From positions 1 through 64,000 of the forward strand of contig NZ_DASTAT010000124.1 of NCBI RefSeq assembly GCF_035712445.1: a stretch of 64,000 bases of DNA, written 5' to 3'. The notes beneath the pieces were generated by a model. The model worked only from the letters and a program-made list of their open reading frames with translations, was not told where the DNA came from and made no database searches. The position numbers were made by a program, and so were the translations under genes. This DNA is from Oligoflexus sp. Lineage in GTDB: Bacteria; Bdellovibrionota_B; Oligoflexia; Oligoflexales; Oligoflexaceae. This document shows, piece after piece, positions 53,111 to 61,886 of the stretch (its first letter is position 1; each line of letters opens with the position of its first letter).

Positions 53111-54124
53111 TTAGCGCACCATGTCGGCCACGGTCCGACACCATAGGTCCTCGGCATTCAAAGAAGGAATCAATTCCAGTTTTTCACCGCCGAGTTTCTG
53201 CCAATCTTCCACACCGCGCATACCAATTTCTTCCAGCGTTTCCAAACAGTCGGCAACAAAAGCCGGACACATCACAGCCAGACGCTTCACGCCCTGGGTC
53301 CGCAGCTCTTCAAAGACCTGATCGGTATAAGGCTTGATCCAGGGATCACGACCCAGGCGCGATTGGAAGGACGTGCTGTACGAACCTTCCTTCAGCCCCA
53401 TGGCCTTCACCAAAGCCCGCGTCGTCGCATAGCACTGCGCCCGATAACAAAGACGATTATCCGCGCGCACCGAGGCGCAGCATTCACTATTGAACTGGCA
53501 GGTCCCGGGCTTGCGCACGGATTTGGTCATCTGTTTTTCCGGCAGACCATGATAGCTGAAGAGCACATGATCCGGCTTCAGGGCCTGAAGACGGGGCTGG
53601 GCCACGGCTGCAAACGAGGCGATAAAACCAGGATGATCATAAAAATCCGGCAGCACCTTCAAAGGCGGAAAGGCAAAATCCTTGCAGAGCGTTTCCATCA
53701 CGACTTCAACCGACGATGCGACCGACGCGGCAGCATACTGCGGATAAAGCGGCAGCACGCGGAACTCCGCGACATCCGCATCACGCAGAACTTTGATCTG
53801 ACTCGGAATGCTCGGCTCGCCATAACGCATCGCAGTCCGCACGACATAATTCGCACCGAGCAGAGCCTGCACCTTATTCTGCAGCTCCAGCCCATAATTC
53901 ACCAAAGGCGAACCCGCCTGGGTCCAGATCTTTTGATAGGCATGGGCGGACTTGGGCGACCGAAAGGGAGCAATCACCCCGTTGACCAGAAGATAACGCG
54001 CAGGGGCCGCGATATCTATGACGCGGCGATCAATGAGAAACTCCCGCAGATATGTGGCGACAGCCGAGGATGTGGGTGCCGCGGGGCTGCCGAGATTGAT
54101 AAGAAGAACTCCGATCCTGCTCAT
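53111..54124 (-). CDS. hemH: ferrochelatase
   Basis: 337 aa; inserts ferrous iron into protoporphyrin to give protoheme, last step of the classical heme pathway. Motifs include GVLLINLGSP, FSYHGLP (conserved His), TSFQSRLGRDPWIKPYT and CPAFVADCLETLEEI. An internal Cys-rich segment (CQFNSECCASVRADNRLC..QC) fits those bacterial ferrochelatases that hold a [2Fe-2S] cluster. Heme supply suits the window's several c-type cytochromes. It starts at ATG 54124. Confidence 0.95.
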   Translation of the reverse strand: MSRIGVLLINLGSPAAPTSSAVATYLREFLIDRRVIDIAAPARYLLVNGVIAPFRSPKSAHAYQKIWTQAGSPLVNYGLELQNKVQALLGANYVVRTAMRYGEPSIPSQIKVLRDADVAEFRVLPLYPQYAAASVASSVEVVMETLCKDFAFPPLKVLPDFYDHPGFIASFAAVAQPRLQALKPDHVLFSYHGLPEKQMTKSVRKPGTCQFNSECCASVRADNRLCYRAQCYATTRALVKAMGLKEGSYSTSFQSRLGRDPWIKPYTDQVFEELRTQGVKRLAVMCPAFVADCLETLEEIGMRGVEDWQKLGGEKLELIPSLNAEDLWCRTVADMVR

Positions 54125-54315
54125 GAATACCTCGTATGGGAAAGGCGCATCAATACTTTGATATGCCAGGGTCGTCGCAGGCGACCAAGGCCTTTTTTAG
54201 GGTCGGTGTACATAAAGCCAGGCTTGCATGGTGAATTCGAATCCTGCTTGCGCCACGGACAGCCTTTCCGCACAATGAGCCTTTTTGAAACCGGCCCTAT
54301 GGATGGAAACGGATC

Positions 54316-55260
54316 ATGCCCCTGCCTACGGTCTTTGCCCTTTCGGCTCTTGGTCTCGGCTTCGTCCTGGAGTCCCGTGGACGCCTCGCGCCGCGCGTGA
54401 AAGCCTTAATTGCCAAGGCTTTAATTAATATTTTCTATCCAAGCCTCATCCTCGCCGCACTGCTTTTAAAGCTGAACGCAGCGGCCCTGGCCTCGCTCTG
54501 GGTTCTGCCCTTTCTGATGGCACTCACGCTGCTCCTGGGCCTTGCGCTTGGAATCAGCCTGGAACATCACGTTGGGCTGGAAGACGACAGCCAAAGACGA
54601 AGCTTTCGTTTTCTTTCTTTGCTCCCCAATTATTCTTACTTGCCTTTGATGGTGGCGCAAGCCCTTTGGGGTGATGATGGCATAACGATGGTGGCTATTG
54701 CGGGAGTTGGCGCGGATCTGATCCTTTGGACTCTCGGCGTGCCGCAAATCATGAAGCAAAGACGCATGGACCTTGCGCGCCTTGTATGGAATCCGCCCCT
54801 GCTGGCGCTGCTTTTGGCCTTGATACTTTTGCAGGCACCCTTCGATTCCTGGCGTCCGTCGCTGGAACCCGGACTCCGGTTTTTACGACAGATCGGAAGC
54901 GTCACGATTCCCGCCTCGATGCTGCTTCTGGGCGCTCATCTGGCCCGTCGGACTTCAGATCGGCAGCCGCGCAAGGCCCACATCGCCCTGCTCGGCCTGA
55001 GGCTGATTCTGATCCCTGCCTGCTTCACGCTTCTGCTCGCTCTATGGCCAGAGCTACTGCCGTCCCTGCCCGCTCGCGTCCTGATCCTGATCACGTCGAT
55101 GCCCGGCGCTATCATTGCAGTGGTGCTGAGTGAGGTGCATGACGCCAGCCCGGATTTCGCCGCGCGGCATATTCTTTTGGGACATCTCCTCTGGATCGTG
55201 ACCGGCCCCTTCTGGCTTTGGATCAACGGGCTGCTGGCAGCGCACGCCGGTGTTCCCTAA
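54316..55260 (+). CDS. AEC-family transporter (auxin efflux carrier-like)
   Basis: 314 aa, about ten hydrophobic helices (PTVFALSALGLGFVLES, LINIFYPSLILAALLLK, ...). The two-half organisation, the early NxFYP motif and the central hydrophilic loop match the AEC/BART family, which exports organic anions or amino acids. Substrate unknown. It converges with the DUF1275 gene and overlaps its end by 38 bases. Divergent from hemH. Confidence 0.88.
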   Translation: MPLPTVFALSALGLGFVLESRGRLAPRVKALIAKALINIFYPSLILAALLLKLNAAALASLWVLPFLMALTLLLGLALGISLEHHVGLEDDSQRRSFRFLSLLPNYSYLPLMVAQALWGDDGITMVAIAGVGADLILWTLGVPQIMKQRRMDLARLVWNPPLLALLLALILLQAPFDSWRPSLEPGLRFLRQIGSVTIPASMLLLGAHLARRTSDRQPRKAHIALLGLRLILIPACFTLLLALWPELLPSLPARVLILITSMPGAIIAVVLSEVHDASPDFAARHILLGHLLWIVTGPFWLWINGLLAAHAGVP

Positions 55261-56014
55261 GGGCAAGCCCCAATAAAAGCAGCACGGGAAGGATCAGTAT
55301 TCGGGTCAGAGCATGGATATAGCCAAGGGTTCCAACGACCGAGCCCAGGAAAAAGGCAAAAACAAGCAGGATATGAAAGGTGAAACGCCCGACGCCGAGT
55401 CTTTCCCAGAAGGCGTCGATGCCGGCTGTGATCGCCCTCTCCCTCAGCAAGGCCTGCTTCGCGCTGTGACAGGCCGCCCCCAATTCAATGCCGATGTCGG
55501 TCACCACCCCGGTTATATGCGTCGTCCGAATGATGGTGCCCGAGGTATGCCGCAGCATGGCATTCTGGAGCCCCATGGCATAAGCGAGGATCAGGGTGGT
55601 AAGGCTGATCTGATCCAGATTCAACCAGAAGAGCCCACGAAATTCGGTGAGCAAAAGAAAACTCAGGATGCAAAGGGCTTCCAGGACAACGGGTCCGGTG
55701 AACTTCACGCGCCTTTCCGTAACGGTATGCCCCTGCAAAAGAAAGGCCGTGGTGAAAGCCCCGGCGACGAAGAACACGAGTTCCAGCAGGAAAACCAGGG
55801 CCGCGCTCGAATTTCCTTCGGCATATTCCACTGCCGAACGGCTGGCGTGACCCGACATGTGGGACACGAAGGCCCCGAACTGCAGAAAACCCACGGTGTT
55901 CACAATGCCCGCGATGAACGCGAGCAGGACGCCCAGCTCCAGGTTTTCGTGAAATCTTTTTATGAAAAGACGGGCATGGCGCAGGACTTTATAATGCAGC
56001 GGACGGTTGGGCAT
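55223..56014 (-). CDS. DUF1275 (YoaK-family) membrane protein
   Basis: 263 aa with about six membrane helices. Motifs: AFIAGIVNTVGFLQFGAFVSHMSGHAS, ILAYAMGLQNAMLRHTSG and RTTHITGVVTDIGIELG, all of DUF1275; the family is of unknown transport-like function. Its stop lies inside the AEC gene. The start comes two bases after the stand-alone receiver gene's stop, so both are co-transcribed. Confidence 0.9.
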   Translation of the reverse strand: MPNRPLHYKVLRHARLFIKRFHENLELGVLLAFIAGIVNTVGFLQFGAFVSHMSGHASRSAVEYAEGNSSAALVFLLELVFFVAGAFTTAFLLQGHTVTERRVKFTGPVVLEALCILSFLLLTEFRGLFWLNLDQISLTTLILAYAMGLQNAMLRHTSGTIIRTTHITGVVTDIGIELGAACHSAKQALLRERAITAGIDAFWERLGVGRFTFHILLVFAFFLGSVVGTLGYIHALTRILILPVLLLLGLALREHRRALPAAR

Positions 56015-56016
56015 GA

Positions 56017-56412
56017 TCAGGCCAGAGCCTTTTGTTGCAGTTGCTTTCGAATGCGTTCCAAAAGCAGCTGCAGCTGCTCAAGCTTCACCGGCTTGCGCAG
56101 CATGACTTCAGCGCCGGCGGCCAGCGCCTCCTTTTCCGTGATGTCGGTGAAACCCGTCATCAGGATAAAGACAGGATCGTGGGCTTTCTGCTTCCGCACG
56201 CGACGAATCATTTCAACGCCGTTTTCCCCAGGCATGCGCACATCGGATAGGACGATATCAATCGAATTGTTCATGATCTGATGGTAGGCCTGAGCGGTGG
56301 TGTTGGCTGTGCTGGTCACAAAGCCGAGGTCTTCCAAAACGTAAGCCAAGGACTCACAGAGATCCTGCTCGTCATCCACGATCAGTATGGAAAATCTTTG
56401 CGGGTCAGCCAT
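56017..56412 (-). CDS. single-domain response regulator (CheY-like)
   Basis: 131 aa, receiver only. Acidic pair DDE near 12-14, phosphoacceptor Asp in IVLSDVRMPG (about 54), Thr in LMTGFTD and Lys in LRKPVK. No output domain; it would act by protein contact. It is followed at once by DUF1275. No cognate kinase nearby. Confidence 0.9.
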   Translation of the reverse strand: MADPQRFSILIVDDEQDLCESLAYVLEDLGFVTSTANTTAQAYHQIMNNSIDIVLSDVRMPGENGVEMIRRVRKQKAHDPVFILMTGFTDITEKEALAAGAEVMLRKPVKLEQLQLLLERIRKQLQQKALA

Positions 56413-56550
56413 GGGTGTCGTCTCCCCAAAGTGCAGGCATTTTCTCCATTGTACTTGAGGCCGGTGAAAGCTGCCAGCGGACCTTAGGCTTTCCCTTACA
56501 AAAGCCTGCGAGTCCAGTTAGAATAGCCGCTGATAACTGGGAGCGGCAAG

Positions 56551-56994
56551 ATGTTTAAGAAGTTTTATCCCCTCGTCTGCGTTCTGATCCTTTGGTCCTG
56601 TGGTGCAGCCTCGAATGACTCCACCGTCATCACCCCCAGCGATAGCATCAGCAGTACGGTTAAGGTCCGATTCAACAGCGCCAATGACACCATCACGGTC
56701 CTGGAGAAAGGCCGCGATGCGCAGAGCCAGGTCTTCGAGATCTGCAGCCTCGATATGAGTCCGATCACGGGGGATCTGCCTTACAATCTGGTCGATCAAA
56801 ACACTCTGGAGCTGGGCAGCAGCAGCTTCGCGTTCAAACGCGCGCTGACCGCACCCAAAACCGAGCCCGGAGTCGCCAGCCGTATTTTTTCCGTATGGGG
56901 TAATCCCGATATCATTCGCGAGGGCGTGACGCTGTCCCTGGAGGTCGCGATCGAGGCCGATCAGCTCACCTTCCGCATGAACTGCTCGGGCTGA
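56551..56994 (+). CDS. small lipoprotein
   Basis: 147 aa. GGGAG precedes the ATG; lipobox LWSC (Cys near 17). Mature part is beta-rich (STVKVRFNSANDTITVLEK, SLEVAIEADQLTFRMNC) with a Cys pair (EICSLD ... MNCSG) that may form a disulphide. No family recognised. A possible CTTACA-18-TAGAAT promoter ends at 56524. It converges with the 32-aa membrane peptide gene. Confidence 0.72.
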   Translation: MFKKFYPLVCVLILWSCGAASNDSTVITPSDSISSTVKVRFNSANDTITVLEKGRDAQSQVFEICSLDMSPITGDLPYNLVDQNTLELGSSSFAFKRALTAPKTEPGVASRIFSVWGNPDIIREGVTLSLEVAIEADQLTFRMNCSG

Positions 56995-56995
56995 T

Positions 56996-57094
56996 TCAGC
57001 GCCCCAGCGAATGAAAGATGGAATAGAGGCTCAGCAGCAGAAAGGCTGCGAGCAAGAATTTCTTGGCGTATTTGCGTATGTAATAGCTCTGCAT
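56996..57094 (-). CDS. hidden 32-aa single-helix membrane peptide
   Basis: ATG at 57094 shortly after AGGA; stop at 56996-56998. Product: a basic start (MQSYYIRKYAKK) then one membrane helix (FLLAAFLLLSLYSIFHSL). The stop lies two bases past the stop of the convergent lipoprotein gene. It is 42 bases downstream of a receiver-TPR gene on the same strand and may be its co-transcribed small partner. No known family. Confidence 0.55.
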   Translation of the reverse strand: MQSYYIRKYAKKFLLAAFLLLSLYSIFHSLGR

Positions 57095-57136
57095 AAATTC
57101 CTGAGGGCCCTGGGTCCCGCTTTGAGACGCCGGCTA

Positions 57137-58543
57137 TTATGAACCGGATACCAGACTTTGGAAATAGCTATCATCAATCTCATCGGTCTCTGACTCTTCA
57201 CCCTGCTTCGCTTCGGCAGGTGCTGGGTTGACGCCAAAGTCCATGGCCCCAAACTCTTCGTCCTCCTGGTCCAGAGATTCCAGTTCCTGGATGCGTTTGG
57301 GTTCAGTCAGCGCACCGCCCTTGGCTTTTTGAGCCTTCAGGATTTCCACGTTATGGCTGGCCTTGGTAAAGTTGGCATCGAGTGTGGCGGCCTGCTCAAA
57401 GGCTGAAAGTGCCTGAGCTGCCTTGCCCCACTTCACGAGACCCACACCCATATTGAAGAACACGCGGGCCAGAACCTGAGTGTCGCTCGATACATAAGTG
57501 ACAGCCGACTTATAAAGGCTGAGCCCCTGCTTGTATTGACCCTGGCGAATGGCCATGATCGCAGCGCTGTTGAAAATGGACGCGAGTTCCTGCGGCGTTT
57601 CAATCTGCGTGAGGAACTTCATGGCTTCATTCACATGACCTTCGAGCAACTCGCACTGGGCCTTGCCGACTTTGGCTTCCTTGAAGTCCTTATCGAGTTT
57701 CAAGGCCTCGTTGAATTTGCCAAGGGCCTCTTCCGTCTTATCCATATTCAGAAGGATATGCCCGAGGTCCACAAGGCGATCGACGTTATGCGGGCTGATG
57801 AGCCAGGCTTCATCCAGAAGCTTCTGCGCCTTCTCAAAGAAACCCATCTTCATCAAACAGCGGGCCAGAAGGTGCTGGGCGCGCAGATCACCGCCGCTGG
57901 CGGGATGGACCTTCTGCATCCAAAGCAGGGCTTCCTTGTATTTGCCTAAATCAAAAAGCGTGGCGCCGTATTCCACAGCGGCCCTTATATTATCAGGCTC
58001 GGCCTCGCAGAGTTTTTTCAAAACGTCTTCGCCGCTGGCCAGATCACCCTTTTTCCGCATGGCGGCGATATCGCGGAAGACCTTGCGGCAGGCGAGGGAC
58101 ATGGTGGCGAACTTCAAAAGCTCATTCAGATTCTTGACGATCTGCGCTTGGGAAATTTCGCCCGTGTGGATCTGCATCACATTATATTCGTTGGCGACCG
58201 CGATCACGCGTTCGGCCAGATCCAGAGCTATGAAATAAATGGGGCGGGTATCAACGCGGAAGGTGCCTTGGGCCGCGCGCAGGACCTTGGTTACGGTTTG
58301 CTCGCCGTGCTCCCAGTCCACGACCAGCATGCTTTCAGGATTCTTACGCAGATCCTCGATCACATCACCGACCGTATCGAAGGCGTTGACGGTAAGGATC
58401 CCGTAATTTTTCATCTCACGAACCACCACCGACCGAACCGTGGTGCGGCTCACGAAGACAGTAGCCGTCTTGATTGCAAGCTCCTTGGGAGGAGCTGCAT
58501 TCTGGTCCTTGCCGGTAAAATCAAATGCACGGGCCGTAGCCAT
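57137..58543 (-). CDS. receiver-like domain plus TPR protein (paralogue 1)
   Basis: 468 aa. AGGA precedes the ATG by 7 bases. Residues 20-140 fold like a receiver (ATVFVSRTTVRSVVVREMK, SMLVVDWEHGEQTVTKVL, PIYFIALDLAERVIAVA) with an Asp at the phosphoacceptor strand but a weakened pocket. Six or so TPR units follow (DLGKYKEALLWMQKVHP, DKTEEALGKFNEALKLDKD, KWGKAAQALSAFEQAATLD). The C-terminal 60 residues are acidic and disordered. It resembles the next gene in layout. Confidence 0.82.
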   Translation of the reverse strand: MATARAFDFTGKDQNAAPPKELAIKTATVFVSRTTVRSVVVREMKNYGILTVNAFDTVGDVIEDLRKNPESMLVVDWEHGEQTVTKVLRAAQGTFRVDTRPIYFIALDLAERVIAVANEYNVMQIHTGEISQAQIVKNLNELLKFATMSLACRKVFRDIAAMRKKGDLASGEDVLKKLCEAEPDNIRAAVEYGATLFDLGKYKEALLWMQKVHPASGGDLRAQHLLARCLMKMGFFEKAQKLLDEAWLISPHNVDRLVDLGHILLNMDKTEEALGKFNEALKLDKDFKEAKVGKAQCELLEGHVNEAMKFLTQIETPQELASIFNSAAIMAIRQGQYKQGLSLYKSAVTYVSSDTQVLARVFFNMGVGLVKWGKAAQALSAFEQAATLDANFTKASHNVEILKAQKAKGGALTEPKRIQELESLDQEDEEFGAMDFGVNPAPAEAKQGEESETDEIDDSYFQSLVSGS

Positions 58544-58671
58544 AATTCTTTCCTGGGCAACAGTGTCTAGTACAGATCCAAAGCATCTATCGCACCGGGA
58601 CAGCTTACAGGATCGGCAGGCGGTGGCGGCTCTTGAGAAGTCACCCAAGTCCTGAAAATTCCTGGCTCAGA

Positions 58672-60081
58672 TCAACAGAATCCCTCTTCCGCAATTCCGC
58701 TGAGCAGAGCATCCGTATCGAAATCTTCCAGTTCCAGTATGCCCGGTTCCGAGCTGTCCCCGTTAAACAAGGATATCGGCGCGCTGGGGGAAATTGTCGA
58801 TTCGGGTTTACGAGCGGGCGCAGCAAGACCTTTGCTATCATGGACTTGCGTTTCATGAACGCCAGAATTGTCACTCATCACGCGCAGGCCGTCGTCGGTC
58901 CACATAGTCCTTTGGGTGAGTTCGGTGACATAGGCGTTGGCCTTGGAAAACTGCGCGCCACCGGTCCTGGCCGAGCGCATAAACCATAAAAGCGCTTTCT
59001 CCTCCACGCGATGGCGCAGATATCCGAGCCCCATATTGAACATGACCTTGGCCCGGATCTCGGGTTCGCGTATGAAGTGCAGCGCCGATTCATAATGCTC
59101 GATACCTTCCTCAAGGCGGCCGCTGTGCACTTTCGATATTCCTATCGTATTCATAAGGCTCGCGAAACTTTGGGAAACGGACCCGTTTTCTGATTTTTGC
59201 TGAAGATACTCAAGGGCATTCACTGTCAGATCATAGCCTCTTTGCGCCCGCTCCCAGCTGTCATCCAAAGTCAGCACGCGCTCAAACTTCTGCTTGGCAT
59301 CGCCCAGCTCGCACTGATGCAAATGCAGTTCACCCAGATGGCAGATTCGTTTCAGGTTATCCGGGCTCAGCGTATCCGCTTCTTTCAGGACTGAAATGGC
59401 TTCCCTATGCAGGCCACTGGCATGCAGGACTTTGCCAAGCTCATTCAAGGCCAGGACATTGCCGCGATCTTCGCGTACGACGTCCTGCAAAAAATCGCGG
59501 GCTTCGCTCCAGCGTTTTTCCCGACTCAAATAGCGGCCGAACATCAAAAGCAAAGGCGCGGGATAGGGCGCGCTCTGCAGAAGCTTATGCATCTTCTTCA
59601 CGCGCGGCATGGTCGTGCTCTCGGGACCGAGCAGGAGTTTGCGCAAAGGTTTTTCATGCGCGTGGACCCAGTCGAGTTCATGCTGAAGACTCTGCACTGC
59701 TTCGATGAAGACGCCCGAGGTGAAAGGCTTTTCCACAAGGCGGGTCAGGGCGAATTCCTCAAGCAGGCGAAAGTCATTGCGGTCGACGAATCCCGAGATC
59801 ACGAGTATCGGGACAGCGGCAAAGCGCGGATCATGTCGCAGGCGATTGAAAGCCGTGATGCCCGAATTCGGGCCCTTCGCATTCCAATCCAGGATGATAA
59901 GGTCATAGTGAGTCTGATCCTGACGGAAGAGCGGCTCGGCGTCATGAAAGACTTCGAGACTGGGCACGCCCACATCTTCGGCATAGCCCTTGATCTGCGC
60001 TGCGAAATGCGCATCGGCTTCAATCGCCGCCGCCCTTTGAAAACCCAGGGCTAATTTTGACTTCAGGACAGAAATCTTCAT
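58672..60081 (-). CDS. receiver domain plus TPR protein (paralogue 2)
   Basis: 469 aa. GAGG precedes the ATG. The receiver (residues 5-130) shows LIILDWNAKGP at the phosphoacceptor, ILVISGF and VEKPF, so it is more canonical than paralogue 1. TPRs follow (KRWSEARDFLQDVVRED, GLHREAISVLKEADTLSP, SGRLEEGIEHYESALHF). The acidic tail (ELEDFDTDALLSGIAEEGFC) is likely flexible. Phosphorylation could change TPR binding to partners. No histidine kinase lies beside the pair. Confidence 0.85.
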   Translation of the reverse strand: MKISVLKSKLALGFQRAAAIEADAHFAAQIKGYAEDVGVPSLEVFHDAEPLFRQDQTHYDLIILDWNAKGPNSGITAFNRLRHDPRFAAVPILVISGFVDRNDFRLLEEFALTRLVEKPFTSGVFIEAVQSLQHELDWVHAHEKPLRKLLLGPESTTMPRVKKMHKLLQSAPYPAPLLLMFGRYLSREKRWSEARDFLQDVVREDRGNVLALNELGKVLHASGLHREAISVLKEADTLSPDNLKRICHLGELHLHQCELGDAKQKFERVLTLDDSWERAQRGYDLTVNALEYLQQKSENGSVSQSFASLMNTIGISKVHSGRLEEGIEHYESALHFIREPEIRAKVMFNMGLGYLRHRVEEKALLWFMRSARTGGAQFSKANAYVTELTQRTMWTDDGLRVMSDNSGVHETQVHDSKGLAAPARKPESTISPSAPISLFNGDSSEPGILELEDFDTDALLSGIAEEGFC

Positions 60082-60180
60082 AGTTGGACCTCACGTCTTA
60101 TGAAGTCCATCGGATGACCTGCGGGACCATCCGAAACCGGGAAAGTTCCTATGGAAGCGCAGGGCCTTACGGGAAAGTAT

Positions 60181-60780
60181 TTATTGGAGTTGGCCGGTCA
60201 GCTCTTCAAAAATCTCGCGTTCGAGCACGACGAGCTGCGGGTCGATGACCCAGGTCTGCAGGACGTAACGCGTGGTCTTCGGCGGCAAAACCTCGTGCGG
60301 ATGGGTGAGCTGGGCTGGGAACACCACGGCCTGACCCTGACGAGGTTTGACCTTCACATCCTGTGCGGGAAAATGCAGCTCGCCGCCTTCGTCCACATCA
60401 TTCAGAAAGAAGATCATGGTGGCCAGCCGCAGGCCATTGGCCGGAGGCACGGGACTTTGATAATCGTCATGCAGAGCGCAGATATCACCCGGCCGATAGC
60501 GGGCGATGACAAAGCCATCATTCAGCCATTCCTTGGGCTCGGCCGCACGATAGCCTTCAGGCAGGCGGAAAAACTCCGCGAGAAGCGGATCGGCCAGCTG
60601 GGTGACCTTTTGGACCTCGCGCAGCCAATCGAACTGCTGCGATATATTCAAATAAGAACGGGTGCTGTACTCGGGCTGGGGATCGACCTGGACGCGCGGG
60701 TCCTTTTCGAAACGGTCGATCAGGGCCTGACAGTGTTCGGCAGTAAGTGCCTGGGAAAATTGCTTGATATAGCGTGGCAT
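60181..60780 (-). CDS. 2-oxoglutarate/Fe(II)-dependent dioxygenase (prolyl-hydroxylase-like)
   Basis: 199 aa with the double-stranded beta-helix ligands: His104-Asp105/Asp106 in LHDDYQ and distal His (160/162) in THPHEV, with the 2-oxoglutarate-binding Arg in TTRYVLQTW. FFLNDVDEGGELHFP is the family's central signature. Length matches short prolyl-4-hydroxylase/PKHD enzymes, which hydroxylate protein or small-molecule substrates; the substrate cannot be told. It ends at 60181, about 100 bases before the receiver-TPR gene start. Confidence 0.85.
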   Translation of the reverse strand: MPRYIKQFSQALTAEHCQALIDRFEKDPRVQVDPQPEYSTRSYLNISQQFDWLREVQKVTQLADPLLAEFFRLPEGYRAAEPKEWLNDGFVIARYRPGDICALHDDYQSPVPPANGLRLATMIFFLNDVDEGGELHFPAQDVKVKPRQGQAVVFPAQLTHPHEVLPPKTTRYVLQTWVIDPQLVVLEREIFEELTGQLQ

Positions 60781-60973
60781 AGTCTTCTCTCAAGAGTTCC
60801 AGGCTGCGAATAGCAGAACGCTCAATAAAAACAACCAAATAATATAAGGCCCCGATTTTATTAAGCTCGAACACCCCTGCTTAAGTTTCCCACTTATGTG
60901 CCGTCCGTTTCGCGCCGATGCACAGGATAGACGAGGCCTTGCGAGGCCCCCTGCGGCGACGGAGCGTTACGAC

Positions 60974-61714
60974 ATGAGCACTGCCTTCAACATAGCGGAC
61001 CTGTCCTCCCTGGATGATTTGAAAGCACCCTTGGAGCAGTTCGCTCAAAAATATAGCCTCTCGAAACGTGAACTCGACGTGCTGAACCTTCTCGTACAGC
61101 AGGTCGTCAGCGCCGAGGACATCTCGGATAAATTAGGCATCAGCCGGAACACCGTCCGCATCCACTTGAAAAATATCAACACCAAGGTTGGAACGAACAG
61201 CAAATCCGAACTTCTCGGTCGGTTTATAGAATTTGTCATTCAGAACAAAAAAGAGGAACACAAGCTCACGACCCAACGCCTCACGATATTGATCGCAGAT
61301 GATGATCAAAGCTATGTCGATTTGGTGAGAAAAGCTTCGGAAAGCGTGATCGGCGCCAACGTCACCTTCCAGCATGTGGTGGATGGTCAGAACATGATGG
61401 AATACCTGAACCGCGTGAAACGCAGCGACGCCAGCACCCCGCGCCCTCATCTTATTCTATTGGACCTGAATATGCCGAAGCTCAATGGCTTTCAGGCCCT
61501 GGAAAAAATCAAGACCGACCCCATGCTGAGTGAGATCCCGGTGGTGGTTTTCTCCTCCTCGTCGACCAATTCGGATATTTCCAGCATTTATGCACTCGGC
61601 GGGAATTCTTATGTGACCAAACCGGGTGGCTATCAGGAATTGAAGAAGGTCATTCACGGTATCGTCTTCTATTGGGGCCAGATCGGAGCCCTGCCTGCTA
61701 CCAAACAGAGCTAG
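60974..61714 (+). CDS. regulator with LuxR-type HTH before a receiver domain
   Basis: 246 aa. ATG at 60974 after GGAG. Residues 25-85 are a LuxR/GerE HTH (LSKRELDVLNLLVQQVVSAEDISDKLGISRNTVRIHLKNI) and residues 100-230 a canonical receiver (LTILIADDDQSY, LILLDLNMPKLNG, VVVFSSSS, YVTKPGG). This order is the reverse of NarL-type regulators. It would bind DNA when its receiver is phosphorylated, but the HTH may instead act in protein contact. No kinase beside it. Confidence 0.88.
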   Translation: MSTAFNIADLSSLDDLKAPLEQFAQKYSLSKRELDVLNLLVQQVVSAEDISDKLGISRNTVRIHLKNINTKVGTNSKSELLGRFIEFVIQNKKEEHKLTTQRLTILIADDDQSYVDLVRKASESVIGANVTFQHVVDGQNMMEYLNRVKRSDASTPRPHLILLDLNMPKLNGFQALEKIKTDPMLSEIPVVVFSSSSTNSDISSIYALGGNSYVTKPGGYQELKKVIHGIVFYWGQIGALPATKQS

Positions 61715-61829
61715 GATTTTTCATTCACTCAAGCTTCCTTGATGTACCCTTTATCCTCTTTTTACCCCCGATGCAGTAAAATCGGTTGTATTGGCTGCAT
61801 AGATTTGCAATTATACGTCTATTATGAAG

Positions 61830-61854
61830 TAATATGCAAATTCCGTGCATATTA
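61830..61854. promoter_or_regulatory. palindrome before the arginine operon
   Basis: TAATATGCA (61830-61838) and TGCATATTA (61846-61854) with a 7-base centre. It lies in the leader of the GNAT-argC-argD operon and covers the weak upstream starts at 61845 and 61854. It is AT-rich and of similar size to ArgR operators, though its sequence is not the enterobacterial ARG box. Confidence 0.5.
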
Positions 61855-61886
61855 TGTCTGACCATGAAGACGGGGCCGAGAAGAGG

